A DNA stretch of 64,000 nucleotides from Ectopseudomonas toyotomiensis (GCF_900115695.1 NZ_FOXK01000006.1:124001-188000); one strand, 5' to 3'. Shown: positions 33,499 to 45,031, counted from the first letter of the stretch. Notes: generated from the sequence alone by a model not told the origin. Made by a program: numbers and translations.

Positions 33499-33980
33499 TT
33501 CAGCAGGGCTTCGATCTCGCTGCTCAGTTCTTCGGGCTTGGTGGTCGGGGCGAAGCGCTTGACCACCTTGCCGTCGTCGCCAATCAGAAACTTGGTGAAG
33601 TTCCACTTGATGCCCTGGCTGCCCAGCAGGCCCGGCGCGCGCTTCTTCAACTGGACGAACAGCGGATGGGCATCGGCGCCGTTGACGTCGACCTTCTTGA
33701 ACAGCGGGAAGCTGACGCCGAAGTTCAGCTCGCAGAACTCGGAGATCGCTCCCTCGTCACCCGGCTCCTGCTTGCCGAACTGATTGCAGGGGAAACCGAG
33801 CACTACCAGCCCTTTGTCCTTGTATTGCTGCCAGACGCTTTCCAGCCCTTTGTACTGCGGGGTGAAGCCACATTTGCTGGCGGTGTTGACCACCAGCACG
33901 GCCTTACCGCCGAAGTCAGCCAGGGTCTTCTGCTCGCCCTTGATGGTGGTGACCGGAATATCGAAAAGTGCGTTGCTCAT
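33495..33980 (-). CDS. gpx: Glutathione peroxidase family protein
   Basis: A 161-residue thiol peroxidase of the GPx family. The peroxidatic Cys is in NTASKCGFTPQYKGLE (Cys, not selenocysteine). The other tetrad residues are Gln in NQFGKQEPG and Trp-Asn in KWNFTKFLI. The start at 33980 (MSNALFDIPV) is chosen; the longer frame to 34040 crosses the promoter palindrome. It reduces hydroperoxides, probably with thioredoxin. It is the first gene of the gpx-ospR operon. Confidence 0.95.
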   Translation of the reverse strand: MSNALFDIPVTTIKGEQKTLADFGGKAVLVVNTASKCGFTPQYKGLESVWQQYKDKGLVVLGFPCNQFGKQEPGDEGAISEFCELNFGVSFPLFKKVDVNGADAHPLFVQLKKRAPGLLGSQGIKWNFTKFLIGDDGKVVKRFAPTTKPEELSSEIEALLK

Positions 33981-34026
33981 GGGAAATTGTCCTGAATGGG
34001 CTTGAAGTGACGAACAAAGTAGCGAG

Positions 34027-34052
34027 CAATTAAATTGCATGCAATTTAATTG
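34027..34052. promoter_or_regulatory. 26-bp perfect palindrome, likely OspR operator
   Basis: CAATTAAATTGCA is followed by its exact complement. It lies 47 bases upstream of the gpx start in the promoter region of the gpx-ospR operon. The AT-rich AATT-containing arms resemble known OhrR/OspR operators (TACAATT-type halves). Confidence 0.85.
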
Positions 34053-34086
34053 GCACCCAATAAGTCGTGCAGATATCGCGCTATCC

Positions 34087-34159
34087 GTAAGGTGGGTTAC
34101 GCCGCACCGGGCTTAGCAAACTGTTCTGCAAGCGTGACAGGCGGCTAACCCACCCTTGT
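34087..34159. repeat. REP-like inverted pair after pdxB
   Basis: GTAAGGTGGGTTACGCCGC at the left and GGCGGCTAACCCACCCTTGT at the right are diverged inverted copies of the gtagggcgggt REP family. The right copy ends 2 bases before the pdxB stop, so it may also serve as the pdxB terminator. Confidence 0.65.
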
Positions 34160-34161
34160 AT

Positions 34162-35292
34162 CTACGAAACGGTGGCGCCCAGGGCTCGCACCAGAGCAGC
34201 CAGCGGCGCTGAATCGCCCTGAATACGTACGCGCAAGCCATCGATCTCGCGGCGCATGGGGTAATGCTTGCGCAGGCGGTCGAAGCCGGCGCGACGGGTA
34301 TCGGCATCGCCAACCAGGCTGCGGCGAAAATCCGCATCGTCCCGGCGCGGGTCATAGACCGCGCGGCAAATGCTGGCCAGCGCCCAGGCAGGATCGGCGC
34401 TGCCGTCGATGCTCAGCTCACTCAACCAGGGCGCCGGCAACAGATCGGTCAGGCTCACCTGCTCGGCCACGCCCAGCGCCTGACAGCTGGCCTGGTAAAT
34501 CTGCGCCGTGCCGCGCAGCTTGCCGTCCAGGCTGTAGCCGGCAATGTGCGGCGTGGCCAGTTGGCACAGCGCGGCCAGCTCGACATCGGCCTGCGGCTCG
34601 CCTTCCCAGACGTCCAGCACGGCCTTCAGATCAAGCCGCTGTGGCAACAGGTTGCGCAGCGCGGTGTTGTCCACCACAGCACCGCGACTGGCATTGATCA
34701 GCCAGGTGCCAGGCCTGAGTGCATCCAGACGCGCCGCATCGAACAGGTGACGGGTCGAAGCGTCCAGCGGCGTGTGCAGGCTGATCACGTCGCATTCTTC
34801 GACGATCCGCTCCAGGCTGACGAAATCGCCGCCCTCGGCAGCTTGGCGCGGCGGATCGCACACCCGTACCTGCCAGCCGAGACCACGCAGCAGATTGACC
34901 AGACGCCCACCAACCTGCCCCGCCCCGACCACGCCATAGACACGCACAGCCGGATCCACACCCTCACGCTCGGCCAGGGTCAGCACGCTGCCCAGCACGT
35001 AATCCACCACGCCACGGGCGTTGCAGCCCGGCGCGCTGCTCCAGGCGATGCCGGCCTCGGCGAAGTAATCGAGATCCAGATGATCGGTGCCGATGGTGCA
35101 GGTACCGACGAAACGTACCCGGCTGCCTTCGAGCAAGGCGCGGTTCACCTGCGTCACCGAGCGCACCAGCAGCAGATCGGCATCACGCACATCGGCCGCC
35201 GTGATGGCGCGCCCGGGCAAGCGGCGGATGCTGCCGAACGCAGCGAAGAACTCATCGAGCAAGGGAATGTTTTCGTCGGCGACTATGTGCAT
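34162..35292 (-). CDS. pdxB: Erythronate-4-phosphate dehydrogenase (PdxB)
   Basis: PdxB oxidises 4-phosphoerythronate in the DXP-dependent pyridoxal phosphate pathway. The 376-residue protein has the D-isomer-specific 2-hydroxyacid dehydrogenase layout. The catalytic domain starts [20 protein letters not shown], the NAD-binding [20 protein letters not shown] has GxGxxG, the active-site Arg is in [15 protein letters not shown], Glu is in LDVWEGEPQ, and His is in [17 protein letters not shown] PdxB dimerisation domain follows at about 285-376. GGAG lies 7 bases before the ATG at 35292. Confidence 0.96.
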   Translation of the reverse strand: MHIVADENIPLLDEFFAAFGSIRRLPGRAITAADVRDADLLLVRSVTQVNRALLEGSRVRFVGTCTIGTDHLDLDYFAEAGIAWSSAPGCNARGVVDYVLGSVLTLAEREGVDPAVRVYGVVGAGQVGGRLVNLLRGLGWQVRVCDPPRQAAEGGDFVSLERIVEECDVISLHTPLDASTRHLFDAARLDALRPGTWLINASRGAVVDNTALRNLLPQRLDLKAVLDVWEGEPQADVELAALCQLATPHIAGYSLDGKLRGTAQIYQASCQALGVAEQVSLTDLLPAPWLSELSIDGSADPAWALASICRAVYDPRRDDADFRRSLVGDADTRRAGFDRLRKHYPMRREIDGLRVRIQGDSAPLAALVRALGATVS

Positions 35293-35442
35293 GAGAGGCT
35301 CCATCGGGCAGGTCACCATTCTAAGTTAGCCGACACCTCAGCGTCGCCCCACAAGCCGCCAGACAGGGCATCAGATCGTCCTTTCCTGACCGACACGTCA
35401 AAGCGTAGACTACGCGGTTTCCTGCTATCCCGAAGAATCGAA

Positions 35443-36816
35443 ATGTCCACCGACACCCGCCTTGGCCGCGTGCGCACGGAACTGCGCAGCCTGCTCATTC
35501 TGGCCACGCCGATCATCATCGCCCAGTTGGCGCACACCGCCATGGGCTTCGTCGATACGCTGATGGCCGGGCGCGTCAGCCCGCAGGACCTGGCAGCGGT
35601 GGCGCTGGGCAACTCGATCTGGGTGCCGGTTTTCCTGCTGATGACCGGCATCCTGCTGGCTACCACGCCCAAGGTGGCGCAGCGCTTCGGCGCTGGCGAA
35701 GAGGCCGATATCGGCCCGCTGGTGCGTCAGGCACTCTGGCTGGCACTGGCCGTGGGCGGCAGCGCGGCGGCGCTGCTGTGGAACGCCGAGTTCATCCTGC
35801 GCACCATGAACATCGAGCCAGAGCTGATCACCCCCGCCATGGGTTATCTGCGCGCGGTGGCCTGCGGCTTCCCGGCAGTGGCGCTGTACCACGTGCTGCG
35901 CTGCTTCAGCGATGGCCTCGGCCATACCCGCCCGGCCATGGTGCTGGGCATTCTCGGTCTGCTGCTGAACATTCCTGCCAACTACATCTTCATCTACGGC
36001 AAATTCGGCCTGCCGGCCATGGGTGGCGTTGGCTGCGGCTGGGCGACCGCGCTGGTGATGGGCTTCATGCTGATCGGCATGCTGGTCTGGGTGAAGTGGG
36101 CGCCCTACTACCGTGCCAGCGCGCTGTTCACCCGCTTCGAATGGCCGCAGTGGACAGTGATCAAACGCCTGCTGAGCATCGGCGTGCCAATCGGTATCGC
36201 GGTATTTGCCGAATCGAGCATCTTCGCGGTGATCGCCCTGCTGATCGGCGGCCTCGGCGCCACCGTGGTGGCCGGGCACCAGATCGCGCTCAACTTCAGC
36301 TCCATGGTATTCATGATTCCCTACTCATTGGCCATGGCCGCCACCGTGCGCGTCGGCCAGGCGCTGGGCCGTGGTCAGCCACGCGAGGCGCGCTTCGCTG
36401 CCGGGGTAAGCATGGCCGCGGCGCTGGGCTACGCCTGCGTATCGGCCAGCCTGATGTTCCTGCTGCGTGAGCAGATCGCGCAGATCTACACCCCGGACAA
36501 GACAGTGATCGCCGTGGCGGCAACGCTGATCGTCTATTCGGCGCTGTTCCAGTTCTCCGATGCCATCCAGGTGACGGCGGCCGGCGCGCTGCGTGGCTAC
36601 CAGGACACGCGCATCACCATGTTGCTGACGCTGTTCGCCTATTGGGGCATCGGCCTGCCGGTGGGTTATGCGCTGGGGCTGTCCGACCTGTTCGGCGAAC
36701 CCAGCGGCCCCAGTGGCCTGTGGCAGGGGCTGGTGGTGGGGCTGACCTGCGCCGCCGCGATGCTCACCGTGCGCCTGGCGCGCAGCGCGCGCAAGCGCAT
36801 CCGCCGGGCCGTCTGA
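35443..36816 (+). CDS. MATE-family multidrug efflux transporter (NorM/PmpM-like)
   Basis: A 457-residue MatE transporter with 12 predicted membrane helices in two bundles. The N-terminal half starts RSLLILATPIIIAQLAHTAM and FVDTLMAGRVSPQDLAAVAL, which contains the conserved MATE signature. The C-terminal repeat has GVPIGIAVFAESSIFAVIAL and GATVVAGHQIALNF. The C-terminus is basic. The ATG at 35443 is the real start; a long frame from 34264 is antisense to pdxB and not coding. The cation used and substrates are unknown; NorM and PmpM export fluoroquinolones and dyes. Confidence 0.93.
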   Translation: MSTDTRLGRVRTELRSLLILATPIIIAQLAHTAMGFVDTLMAGRVSPQDLAAVALGNSIWVPVFLLMTGILLATTPKVAQRFGAGEEADIGPLVRQALWLALAVGGSAAALLWNAEFILRTMNIEPELITPAMGYLRAVACGFPAVALYHVLRCFSDGLGHTRPAMVLGILGLLLNIPANYIFIYGKFGLPAMGGVGCGWATALVMGFMLIGMLVWVKWAPYYRASALFTRFEWPQWTVIKRLLSIGVPIGIAVFAESSIFAVIALLIGGLGATVVAGHQIALNFSSMVFMIPYSLAMAATVRVGQALGRGQPREARFAAGVSMAAALGYACVSASLMFLLREQIAQIYTPDKTVIAVAATLIVYSALFQFSDAIQVTAAGALRGYQDTRITMLLTLFAYWGIGLPVGYALGLSDLFGEPSGPSGLWQGLVVGLTCAAAMLTVRLARSARKRIRRAV

Positions 36817-36855
36817 GTCATTGGATAGGCAGGAAATCAGCTCTAGACTGAGCGC

Positions 36856-37914
36856 ATGATTCGACCTGCCCTGCTCCTCTGCTTCCTTCTGCTCGCCGGC
36901 TGCGGCCCGGCCAACGATGGCCTGGCCCTGCAGAGCGATTACCTCGAACGCCTGCAGCGCTCGCTCGATGCTCCGAATGCCAGCTCGCTCGATCAGCGCA
37001 GCATCAGTCAGTACCGCCTGCCAGCCCGGCGCGAGCGGCTTTCGGATATCCCCGAACTGCGCATCGGCCTGCTCGATCTGGTGATCGACGCGCGGCGCTG
37101 TCCGCACCTGCAGCAGTTGATCAGCCAACGCAACAGCAGCCTGGGCAAACAGTTGATGCTCAGCCAGCGTCTGGGCTACGAAGGCGATCTGCTACGCGCC
37201 ATCGACGACTGCCTGCCCCATCTGCAGGACGACTCCAGCCTGAAGGCCACCCTGCAACGCCTGGCCGACGACAAGCGCCAGCAACTGCCTGCAGTATTCT
37301 GGAATGCGCTGAACGGCAGTCCGGAGTTCGAGAACTACCTGCGTTTCGCTGATAAAGCCTTGCCGGTGGACACGCTGGAAGACAGCGCCGCGCTGGACGC
37401 ATTGCAGCGGCTGGCCAGCATCGGCGCCGCCCTGCCCGCGCAACTACCACCGAGCGCCAGTGAGCTGGAACCGCAGTTCTTCGCCCTCTACGCCAGCGAG
37501 CAAGGCGGCCAGTTGATTACCAGCCTGGCCAGCCTGCGCCACACCCTCGACGCTGGCAGCGAACTGCTGGAGCAACGCCAGCGCAATCGCCCACTCTGCC
37601 CGCTGGGCCAGGCGACGCCACGCGGGCGCATCCTGCAGAACATCTTCATCAAGTTCTACGCTGGCGGCCTGCAACCCTACCTGGCACAGGTCGACCAACG
37701 CGGCCAGCAGTGGCAGGCGGCGCTGCTGCAATTGCAGCGCATCGACGGTATTCCCACCACTACCCGCGAGCACCTGCAGAGACTGGCCGGCGAACAGGAT
37801 TCGTTATGGCAGGATTTCCGCACAGCCACGGCGCGTCACGTCAAAGCCTGGCAGGCTTTGCTAAACAGCTGCGGCCTGGCGCCGGGACAGGCGGGATGGC
37901 ACAGCGAAAGCTAG
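36856..37914 (+). CDS. DUF3080-family lipoprotein
   Basis: A 352-residue protein with a lipoprotein signal (LLLAGCG, Cys at residue 17). The mature part is helical, with DYLERLQRSLDAPN, IPELRIGLLDLVIDARRC and KFYAGGLQPYLAQVDQRGQQ, the DUF3080 signature. The function is unknown; the family is limited to gammaproteobacteria. It is in the same direction as the MATE gene, 39 bases after it, but a functional link is not shown. Confidence 0.88.
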   Translation: MIRPALLLCFLLLAGCGPANDGLALQSDYLERLQRSLDAPNASSLDQRSISQYRLPARRERLSDIPELRIGLLDLVIDARRCPHLQQLISQRNSSLGKQLMLSQRLGYEGDLLRAIDDCLPHLQDDSSLKATLQRLADDKRQQLPAVFWNALNGSPEFENYLRFADKALPVDTLEDSAALDALQRLASIGAALPAQLPPSASELEPQFFALYASEQGGQLITSLASLRHTLDAGSELLEQRQRNRPLCPLGQATPRGRILQNIFIKFYAGGLQPYLAQVDQRGQQWQAALLQLQRIDGIPTTTREHLQRLAGEQDSLWQDFRTATARHVKAWQALLNSCGLAPGQAGWHSES

Positions 37915-37920
37915 CAAACC

Positions 37921-37988
37921 GTAGGGCGGGTGTAACCCGCCATCGCGACCAACAACATCCGCTATTTGGCGGGTTGCACCCGCCCTAC
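37921..37988. repeat. REP pair (family gtagggcgggt)
   Basis: GTAGGGCGGGTGTAACCCGCC at 37921-37941 and GGCGGGTTGCACCCGCCCTAC at 37968-37988 are nearly perfect inverted copies, each with its own hairpin. The element starts 6 bases after the DUF3080 stop and lies between convergent genes. Confidence 0.88.
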
Positions 37989-37999
37989 GAGATAACTGT

Positions 38000-38251
38000 C
38001 TAGTCGGCCTTCTTGCGAATCCAGTACAGGTAGGTGCCGTCTTCCTCGGCCTGACCGAGCAGCTCGTGGCCAAGAAACACGCAGAACTTGGGAATATCAC
38101 GACGGGTCGACGGATCGGTAGCGATCACCTTGAGCAGGCCGCCCGGCGACAGGTCGCGCACCTTGTTGTGCAGCATCATCACCGGTTCCGGGCAATTCAG
38201 GCCGCTGGCGTCGAGCAGGTCATCGTGATTGAGGGTCAGGGCTTCGGACAT
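38000..38251 (-). CDS. tusA: TusA-family sulfurtransferase
   Basis: An 83-residue SirA/TusA-like protein. The conserved motif [19 protein letters not shown] has the active Cys in the first helix; the later part contains [22 protein letters not shown]. TusA carries persulfide sulfur for 2-thiouridine in tRNA; paralogues such as YedF have other roles. ATG 38251 with GGAG 8 bases upstream is chosen; the frame extends to 38287. Confidence 0.9.
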   Translation of the reverse strand: MSEALTLNHDDLLDASGLNCPEPVMMLHNKVRDLSPGGLLKVIATDPSTRRDIPKFCVFLGHELLGQAEEDGTYLYWIRKKAD

Positions 38252-38340
38252 AAGGGGCTCCACAAACAGGCGCGCATTGTCGCGCAAAGCTGACCTTCAG
38301 GTCACCTGCCCGCACAATCCTGAGACCTGCGCGCAGATCA

Positions 38341-39396
38341 TCACTTGCCATGCCGACGCAGATGACAGGTCACTTCCTCACGGTCGTGATACAGCTGCTT
38401 GCAACCGATGCTGACCTTCAGACCGCGCTCGGCCAGCCCGGACTCGATGCGATCGAGCAGGCGCCGCACTTCGGCGTAACGCTGCTTCATCGGCAGCTTG
38501 AGATTGACCACCGCCTCGCGACAAAGCCCTTCGCCCAGCCAGGTTTCGATCATCGCCGCCGTGCGTGCCGGCTTCTCGACGATGTCGCAGACCATCCAGT
38601 GCACCGGATGCCGTGGACGGAAGGTGAAGCCATCGGCGCGCTGATGCACGACGAACCCCGAGTACATCAGGCTTTCGGCCATTGGCCCGTTGTCCACGGC
38701 GGTGACGCGGATTTCCCGATTGACCAGTTGCCAGGTCCAGCCGCCCGGCGCAGCGCCCAGGTCAACGGCGGTCATCCCCGGCGCCAGGCGCTGATCCCAC
38801 TGCTCGCGCGGGATGAAATGGTGCCAGGCCTCCTCCAGCTTGAGCGTGGAGCGGCTCGGCGCCTCGCGCGGAAACTTCAGACGCGGAATGCCCATCGGCC
38901 ACATCGCCTGGTTGTCCGCCTCGGCGATACCGGCGAATACCTCACGGCCGCTCTTGAAGGTCAGCAGCAGGCGCGGCTTCTTCGCGTCGTCCACCAGCTT
39001 GCCGGCCTTGAGCAAGGCCTTGCGCAGCGGCGCCTCGAACTTCTTGCAGAAGGTCGAGAGCTCCTTGCCGTCGTTGGTATCCACCACTTCCAGCCACAGG
39101 CTGCCGCACACCGGATAGTCCGCCAGAGCGTCGAGCAGCACACTGATGCGATCGCTCTCCGGCAACATGACGAAACCACCGCGTGCCCATTGCCTGGGGA
39201 AAATCAGGCTGTTGAAGCGCACACTACGCATCATGCGCTCGCCATCGGCCGCCTCGCTGTAGACGAACTCGGCACACGCGCTGCCAGGCTTGGTCCTGGA
39301 GTAGCCCGGTACATCCAGGCGTGCGGCGAGGTCGCTGATCTCGGCGCAAACCTCCCCTTCGAAACCGGGGCGGCAATGCAGAAACAGGGTATTCAT
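38341..39396 (-). CDS. rlmM: 23S rRNA (cytidine2498-2'-O)-methyltransferase RlmM
   Basis: RlmM (YgdE) methylates the ribose of C2498 in 23S rRNA. The 351-residue protein has an N-terminal THUMP domain (LHCRPGFEGEVCAEISDLAA) and a C-terminal Rossmann methyltransferase domain with the AdoMet motif TAVDLGAAPGGWTWQLV. Further conserved segments are WMVCDIVEKPARTAAMI and AVVNLKLPMKQRY. The frame begins TTG-ATG; the ATG at 39396 is taken. It is divergent from acnA. Confidence 0.95.
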   Translation of the reverse strand: MNTLFLHCRPGFEGEVCAEISDLAARLDVPGYSRTKPGSACAEFVYSEAADGERMMRSVRFNSLIFPRQWARGGFVMLPESDRISVLLDALADYPVCGSLWLEVVDTNDGKELSTFCKKFEAPLRKALLKAGKLVDDAKKPRLLLTFKSGREVFAGIAEADNQAMWPMGIPRLKFPREAPSRSTLKLEEAWHHFIPREQWDQRLAPGMTAVDLGAAPGGWTWQLVNREIRVTAVDNGPMAESLMYSGFVVHQRADGFTFRPRHPVHWMVCDIVEKPARTAAMIETWLGEGLCREAVVNLKLPMKQRYAEVRRLLDRIESGLAERGLKVSIGCKQLYHDREEVTCHLRRHGK

Positions 39397-39468
39397 CAAA
39401 GGATCTCCTCGAGGCGCGCATGATACCCGAGACCGGAACCCAGAGCCGCTAAACCTGTCCAGCTACAT

Positions 39469-39544
39469 ATGCGCTGCCCACAGATAGGGAGCCGCCAGCC
39501 ATCGCGTTTCGATGACCTCCGGCTCCCCAGGACAGGCAGCGCAT
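39469..39544. other. Three-tier nested inverted repeat upstream of acnA
   Basis: ATGCGCTGCC pairs with GGCAGCGCAT, GGGAGCCG with CGGCTCCC and CATCG with CGATG. The segments nest in that order with 8/7-base and 5/5-base internal loops and a 5-base apical loop. A separate CCTGTCC/GGACAGG pair (39454-39460 with 39530-39536) could compete with the outer stem. It looks like a structured RNA or a compound terminator in the rlmM-acnA intergenic space, not like the REP doublets of this window. Confidence 0.6.
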
Positions 39545-39652
39545 AGCAACCGATAAAGGATATGCGCTAGCCAGACTGCTCAAGCCGAACTAGCTTGAAG
39601 GTCTGCCGCCATCAGACACAGCCCGAACCGTGCGGGCCCAAGGAGATGTGCA

Positions 39653-42394
<2,742 letters not shown>

Positions 42395-42401
42395 TGCACC
42401 T

Positions 42402-42426
42402 GCCCTGCCGCGCCATGCGGCAGGGC
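42402..42426 (+). terminator. Hairpin after acnA
   Basis: GCCCTGCCGC and GCGGCAGGGC form a perfect 10-bp stem with the loop GCCAT, 7 bases after the acnA stop. No T-run follows, so termination efficiency is uncertain. Confidence 0.6.
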
Positions 42427-42571
42427 CTCACCGTCGGGCCAAGGACGGCTCATGCCGTGACAAAAATGTGACGCCATTCAAAAAGCGATTAAACTCGCCA
42501 AAAACGGATTCAGCCCTCAACTTCGCCGCTCGCCGGCCGATGACAGGGCATTACAACGACGGATACCTGCC

Positions 42572-44137
42572 ATGCGTAACAACCAGCCGGTCACTCAGCG
42601 TGAGCGCACCTTTCCTGCACAACAACGCCTGATATCCACCACCGATCTCAAAGGGCAAATCACCTACTGCAACGACGCCTTCATCGACATCAGCGGCTTC
42701 AGTCGTGAAGAACTGATGCGCGCGCCACACAACATCGTGCGCCACCCGGACGTTCCATCGGCCGTGTTCGAGCATATGTGGACGACCCTGAAGAAGGGCC
42801 GCCCGTGGATGGGCATCGTCAAGAACCGCAGCAAGAACGGTGACCACTACTGGGTCAACGCCTACGTCACGCCCGTGACCGAAAACAACCAGGTCGTCGG
42901 TTACGAATCCGTCCGCGTCAAACCGACCGCCGAGCAAGTACGCCGCGCCGAAACGCTGTACGCCCGCATCAACGCCGGCAAGTCGGCCGTTCCGGCCAGC
43001 AATCAGTGGCTGCCCATCGTCCAGGCGTGGATGCCCTTCATCCTGGTCAGCCAGATCGGCTTCATGATCGGCCACTGGATGGGCAGCAACTGGGGCTTCA
43101 TCCTCGCTGCCGTGCTCTCCGTGCCGCTGGGTCTGGCTGGCATCGCCTGGCAGACGCGCGGCGTCAAACGCCTGCTGCGCCTTGCCGAGCAAACCACCTC
43201 CGACCCGCTGATCGCGCAGATGTACACCGACAGCCGTGGCGCCGAAGCACGCCTGGAAATGGCCATGCTCAGCCAGGAAGCGCGCCTGAAAACCTGCCTC
43301 ACCCGCCTGCAGGACACCGCCGAACAACTGACCCTGCAAGCGCGTGAAGCTGACAAGCTGGCGCACAACAGCTCGGCCGGCCTCGAGCGCCAGCGCAGCG
43401 AGACCGAGCAGGTCGCCACCGCCGTCAACGAAATGGCCGCCACTACTCTGGAAGTGGCGAGCAACGTCGCCCGCACCGCCATCGCCACCCAGGAAGCCAA
43501 CCGCCTGACCAGCGAAGGCCGCACCATCGCCGCTGAAACCCGCGAAGCCATCCAGCGCCTGTCGCAATCGGTGGGCGATACCGGCGAAACCGTGACTCGC
43601 CTGGCCCAGGACAGCAGCGAAATCGGCGGCGTGGTCGACGTGATCAAGGGCATCGCCGACCAGACCAACCTGCTCGCCCTCAACGCCGCCATCGAGGCTG
43701 CCCGCGCCGGCGAAATGGGCCGCGGCTTTGCCGTGGTGGCCGACGAGGTTCGCTCACTGGCACAACGCACCGCCGAGTCCACCGAACAGATCCACGCCCT
43801 GATCGCCAAACTGCAGCGCACCGCCGAAGAGGCCGTGCTGACCATGGAAATCGGCCGCAAGCAAGCCGACGAAGGCGTCGAGCGCGTGCTGCAGGCCGAT
43901 CAGGCGCTGTCCGGCATCAGCGACTCGGTGGCCAATATCGCCGATATGGCCAACCAGATCGCCGCGGCGGCGGAAGAGCAAAGCGCAGTGGCCGACGAGA
44001 TCAACCAGAACATCACCACCATCGCCCAACTGGCCGACCAGACCGCCGGCGAAGCGCAAAGCACCGCCAAACTAAGCGAGGCCCTGACCAATACCGCGCA
44101 GGGCCAATACGCCCTGGTCGAACGCTTCAACCGCTGA
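42572..44137 (+). CDS. aer: Aer-like PAS-domain methyl-accepting chemotaxis protein
   Basis: A 521-residue aerotaxis transducer. The N-terminal PAS domain (residues 10-125) contains [20 protein letters not shown] and a WxNxN-like [20 protein letters not shown] that probably binds FAD. A membrane anchor (about 150-195) and a linker follow. The C-terminal MCP signalling domain has the hairpin tip [20 protein letters not shown] and a [15 protein letters not shown] end. Aer senses redox or oxygen and signals to CheA; it lies after acnA as in P. aeruginosa. No ANR box is evident in the 177-base upstream space. Confidence 0.93.
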   Translation: MRNNQPVTQRERTFPAQQRLISTTDLKGQITYCNDAFIDISGFSREELMRAPHNIVRHPDVPSAVFEHMWTTLKKGRPWMGIVKNRSKNGDHYWVNAYVTPVTENNQVVGYESVRVKPTAEQVRRAETLYARINAGKSAVPASNQWLPIVQAWMPFILVSQIGFMIGHWMGSNWGFILAAVLSVPLGLAGIAWQTRGVKRLLRLAEQTTSDPLIAQMYTDSRGAEARLEMAMLSQEARLKTCLTRLQDTAEQLTLQAREADKLAHNSSAGLERQRSETEQVATAVNEMAATTLEVASNVARTAIATQEANRLTSEGRTIAAETREAIQRLSQSVGDTGETVTRLAQDSSEIGGVVDVIKGIADQTNLLALNAAIEAARAGEMGRGFAVVADEVRSLAQRTAESTEQIHALIAKLQRTAEEAVLTMEIGRKQADEGVERVLQADQALSGISDSVANIADMANQIAAAAEEQSAVADEINQNITTIAQLADQTAGEAQSTAKLSEALTNTAQGQYALVERFNR

Positions 44138-44143
44138 AACAGA

Positions 44144-44169
44144 AGGCGCAGCGGCTCACCGCTGCGCCT
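44144..44169 (+). terminator. Hairpin after aer
   Basis: AGGCGCAGCGG and CCGCTGCGCCT pair perfectly around CTCA, starting 7 bases after the aer stop. The following bases are pyrimidine-rich rather than a pure T-run. Confidence 0.7.
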
Positions 44170-44192
44170 CCTCTCCTCCCCGCCCTGCTTTT

Positions 44193-44215
44193 GTAGGAGC
44201 GAGCTTGCTCGCGAT
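44193..44215. repeat. Single REP (family gtaggagcgg)
   Basis: GTAGGAGCGAGCTTGCTCGCGAT is a lone REP with a GAGC/GCTC hairpin. No inverted partner is visible nearby. It marks the left side of the AT-rich insertion described next. Confidence 0.75.
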
Positions 44216-44282
44216 CTTCCCTACGCCCTTTCCAACCGCCCCCGCTTTCGCGTAATTGCCACTTGCCAGCAGTTATCCGACA

Positions 44283-44396
44283 TGGTGTATAACCTGCCAA
44301 TCACCCCATCGCCTCGCTACCTCCCGCGAGCTAGAGAAGGATCTTGAAAATGACCAGGAAGGTTATCCACCAAAGCCACACGCAGGTTATGCACCA
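44283..44396. promoter_or_regulatory. Three GGTTATNCACCA boxes before the HEPN-like gene
   Basis: The 12-base word GGTTATNCACCA occurs inverted at 44283-44294 (N=A), and directly at 44361-44372 (N=C) and 44385-44396 (N=G). The two direct copies are 24 bp apart. The core TTATNCACC resembles a DnaA box (TTATNCACA, 8 of 9 matches). The third copy also begins the palindrome CACCA-TT-TGGTG at 44392-44403. They may be operator sites for a regulator of the following gene, or DnaA-binding sites. Confidence 0.6.
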
Positions 44397-44418
44397 TTTG
44401 GTGTCTATTTATAGTTAG
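44350..44418 (+). CDS. Possible 22-codon leader ORF before the HEPN-like gene
   Basis: ATG at 44350 opens a 22-codon frame ending TAG at 44416-44418, preceded by AGAAGGA with 9-base spacing and followed 8 bases later by the HEPN-like gene start. The peptide is rich in His (five) and hydrophobic residues. It overlaps the second and third repeat boxes, so it may be only a by-product of those repeats. Whether it is translated is uncertain. Confidence 0.25.
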   Translation: MTRKVIHQSHTQVMHHLVSIYS

Positions 44419-44426
44419 GTATCACA

Positions 44427-45002
44427 ATGCAAAAATTGCCGAACACTGAACTTTTGGCAAAAAGAACCATTGAGTTATTGGGAGGACCCGAGGAAGCACG
44501 CCGGAAAATTGATTGTGAGTTCAACGACATGAAAAATCGATGGGAGCAAGATACCGTCTCCATCGGCCGAATACTTCGAGCTCATTTATATGTCGAGCAT
44601 TACCTAACAGAATATTTAAAAAATGCCAATCCACGGCTTGCCGACCTAAACAAAGTCAGAATTTCGTTCTCACAGAAAATGGATCTTCTAGACCCAAACG
44701 ATCATCTGATCAGTGACATAGTCACTGGAATACGTCACTTGAACAAAATCAGAAATCGCCTTGCACACAACTTATCTGCTGATGTCACAACTGAAGATTC
44801 GAAAAAATTCCTATCTATAGCGGCATTTAAGGCACTGCAAAATGCAAGTTCAAATCCCGACATTTCAAATGCAGACCCTATGCAGGTACTCGAAGAGTTT
44901 GCACAATACGCCGCCTCGACTCTAAATCACCAAGTTAGCAGTTTTGGAAGTGCATTCACTCAAGCCTTAAATGAAGCAAGTAGTAATGCGCCACCTAACT
45001 AG
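44427..45002 (+). CDS. HEPN-like hypothetical protein in an AT-rich insertion
   Basis: A 191-residue soluble, mostly helical protein. The segment ILRAHLYVEHYLTEYLK followed by GIRHLNKIRNRLAHNLSADV has the layout of a HEPN domain, with R-N-x-x-x-H (RNRLAH) matching the catalytic Rx4H motif of HEPN ribonucleases. Codon use is AT-rich, unlike all neighbours, suggesting recent transfer. Three repeat boxes lie upstream and no nucleotidyltransferase (MNT) partner is adjacent. The ATG at 44427 has only a weak ribosome-binding site. It could be a solitary HEPN toxin, a defence component or a non-catalytic binding protein. Confidence 0.6.
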   Translation: MQKLPNTELLAKRTIELLGGPEEARRKIDCEFNDMKNRWEQDTVSIGRILRAHLYVEHYLTEYLKNANPRLADLNKVRISFSQKMDLLDPNDHLISDIVTGIRHLNKIRNRLAHNLSADVTTEDSKKFLSIAAFKALQNASSNPDISNADPMQVLEEFAQYAASTLNHQVSSFGSAFTQALNEASSNAPPN

Positions 45003-45031
45003 TGGCTCAAATCGTTCGCTTCGCTCACTGG

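Noticed and set aside
34264..35442. 393-codon extension upstream of the MATE gene
   Set aside because: It is antisense to pdxB; the MATE protein starts with a normal N-terminus at 35443.
38350..39423. 357-codon plus-strand frame opposite rlmM
   Set aside because: It is the mirror of the conserved rlmM gene, has no domain and no ribosome-binding site.
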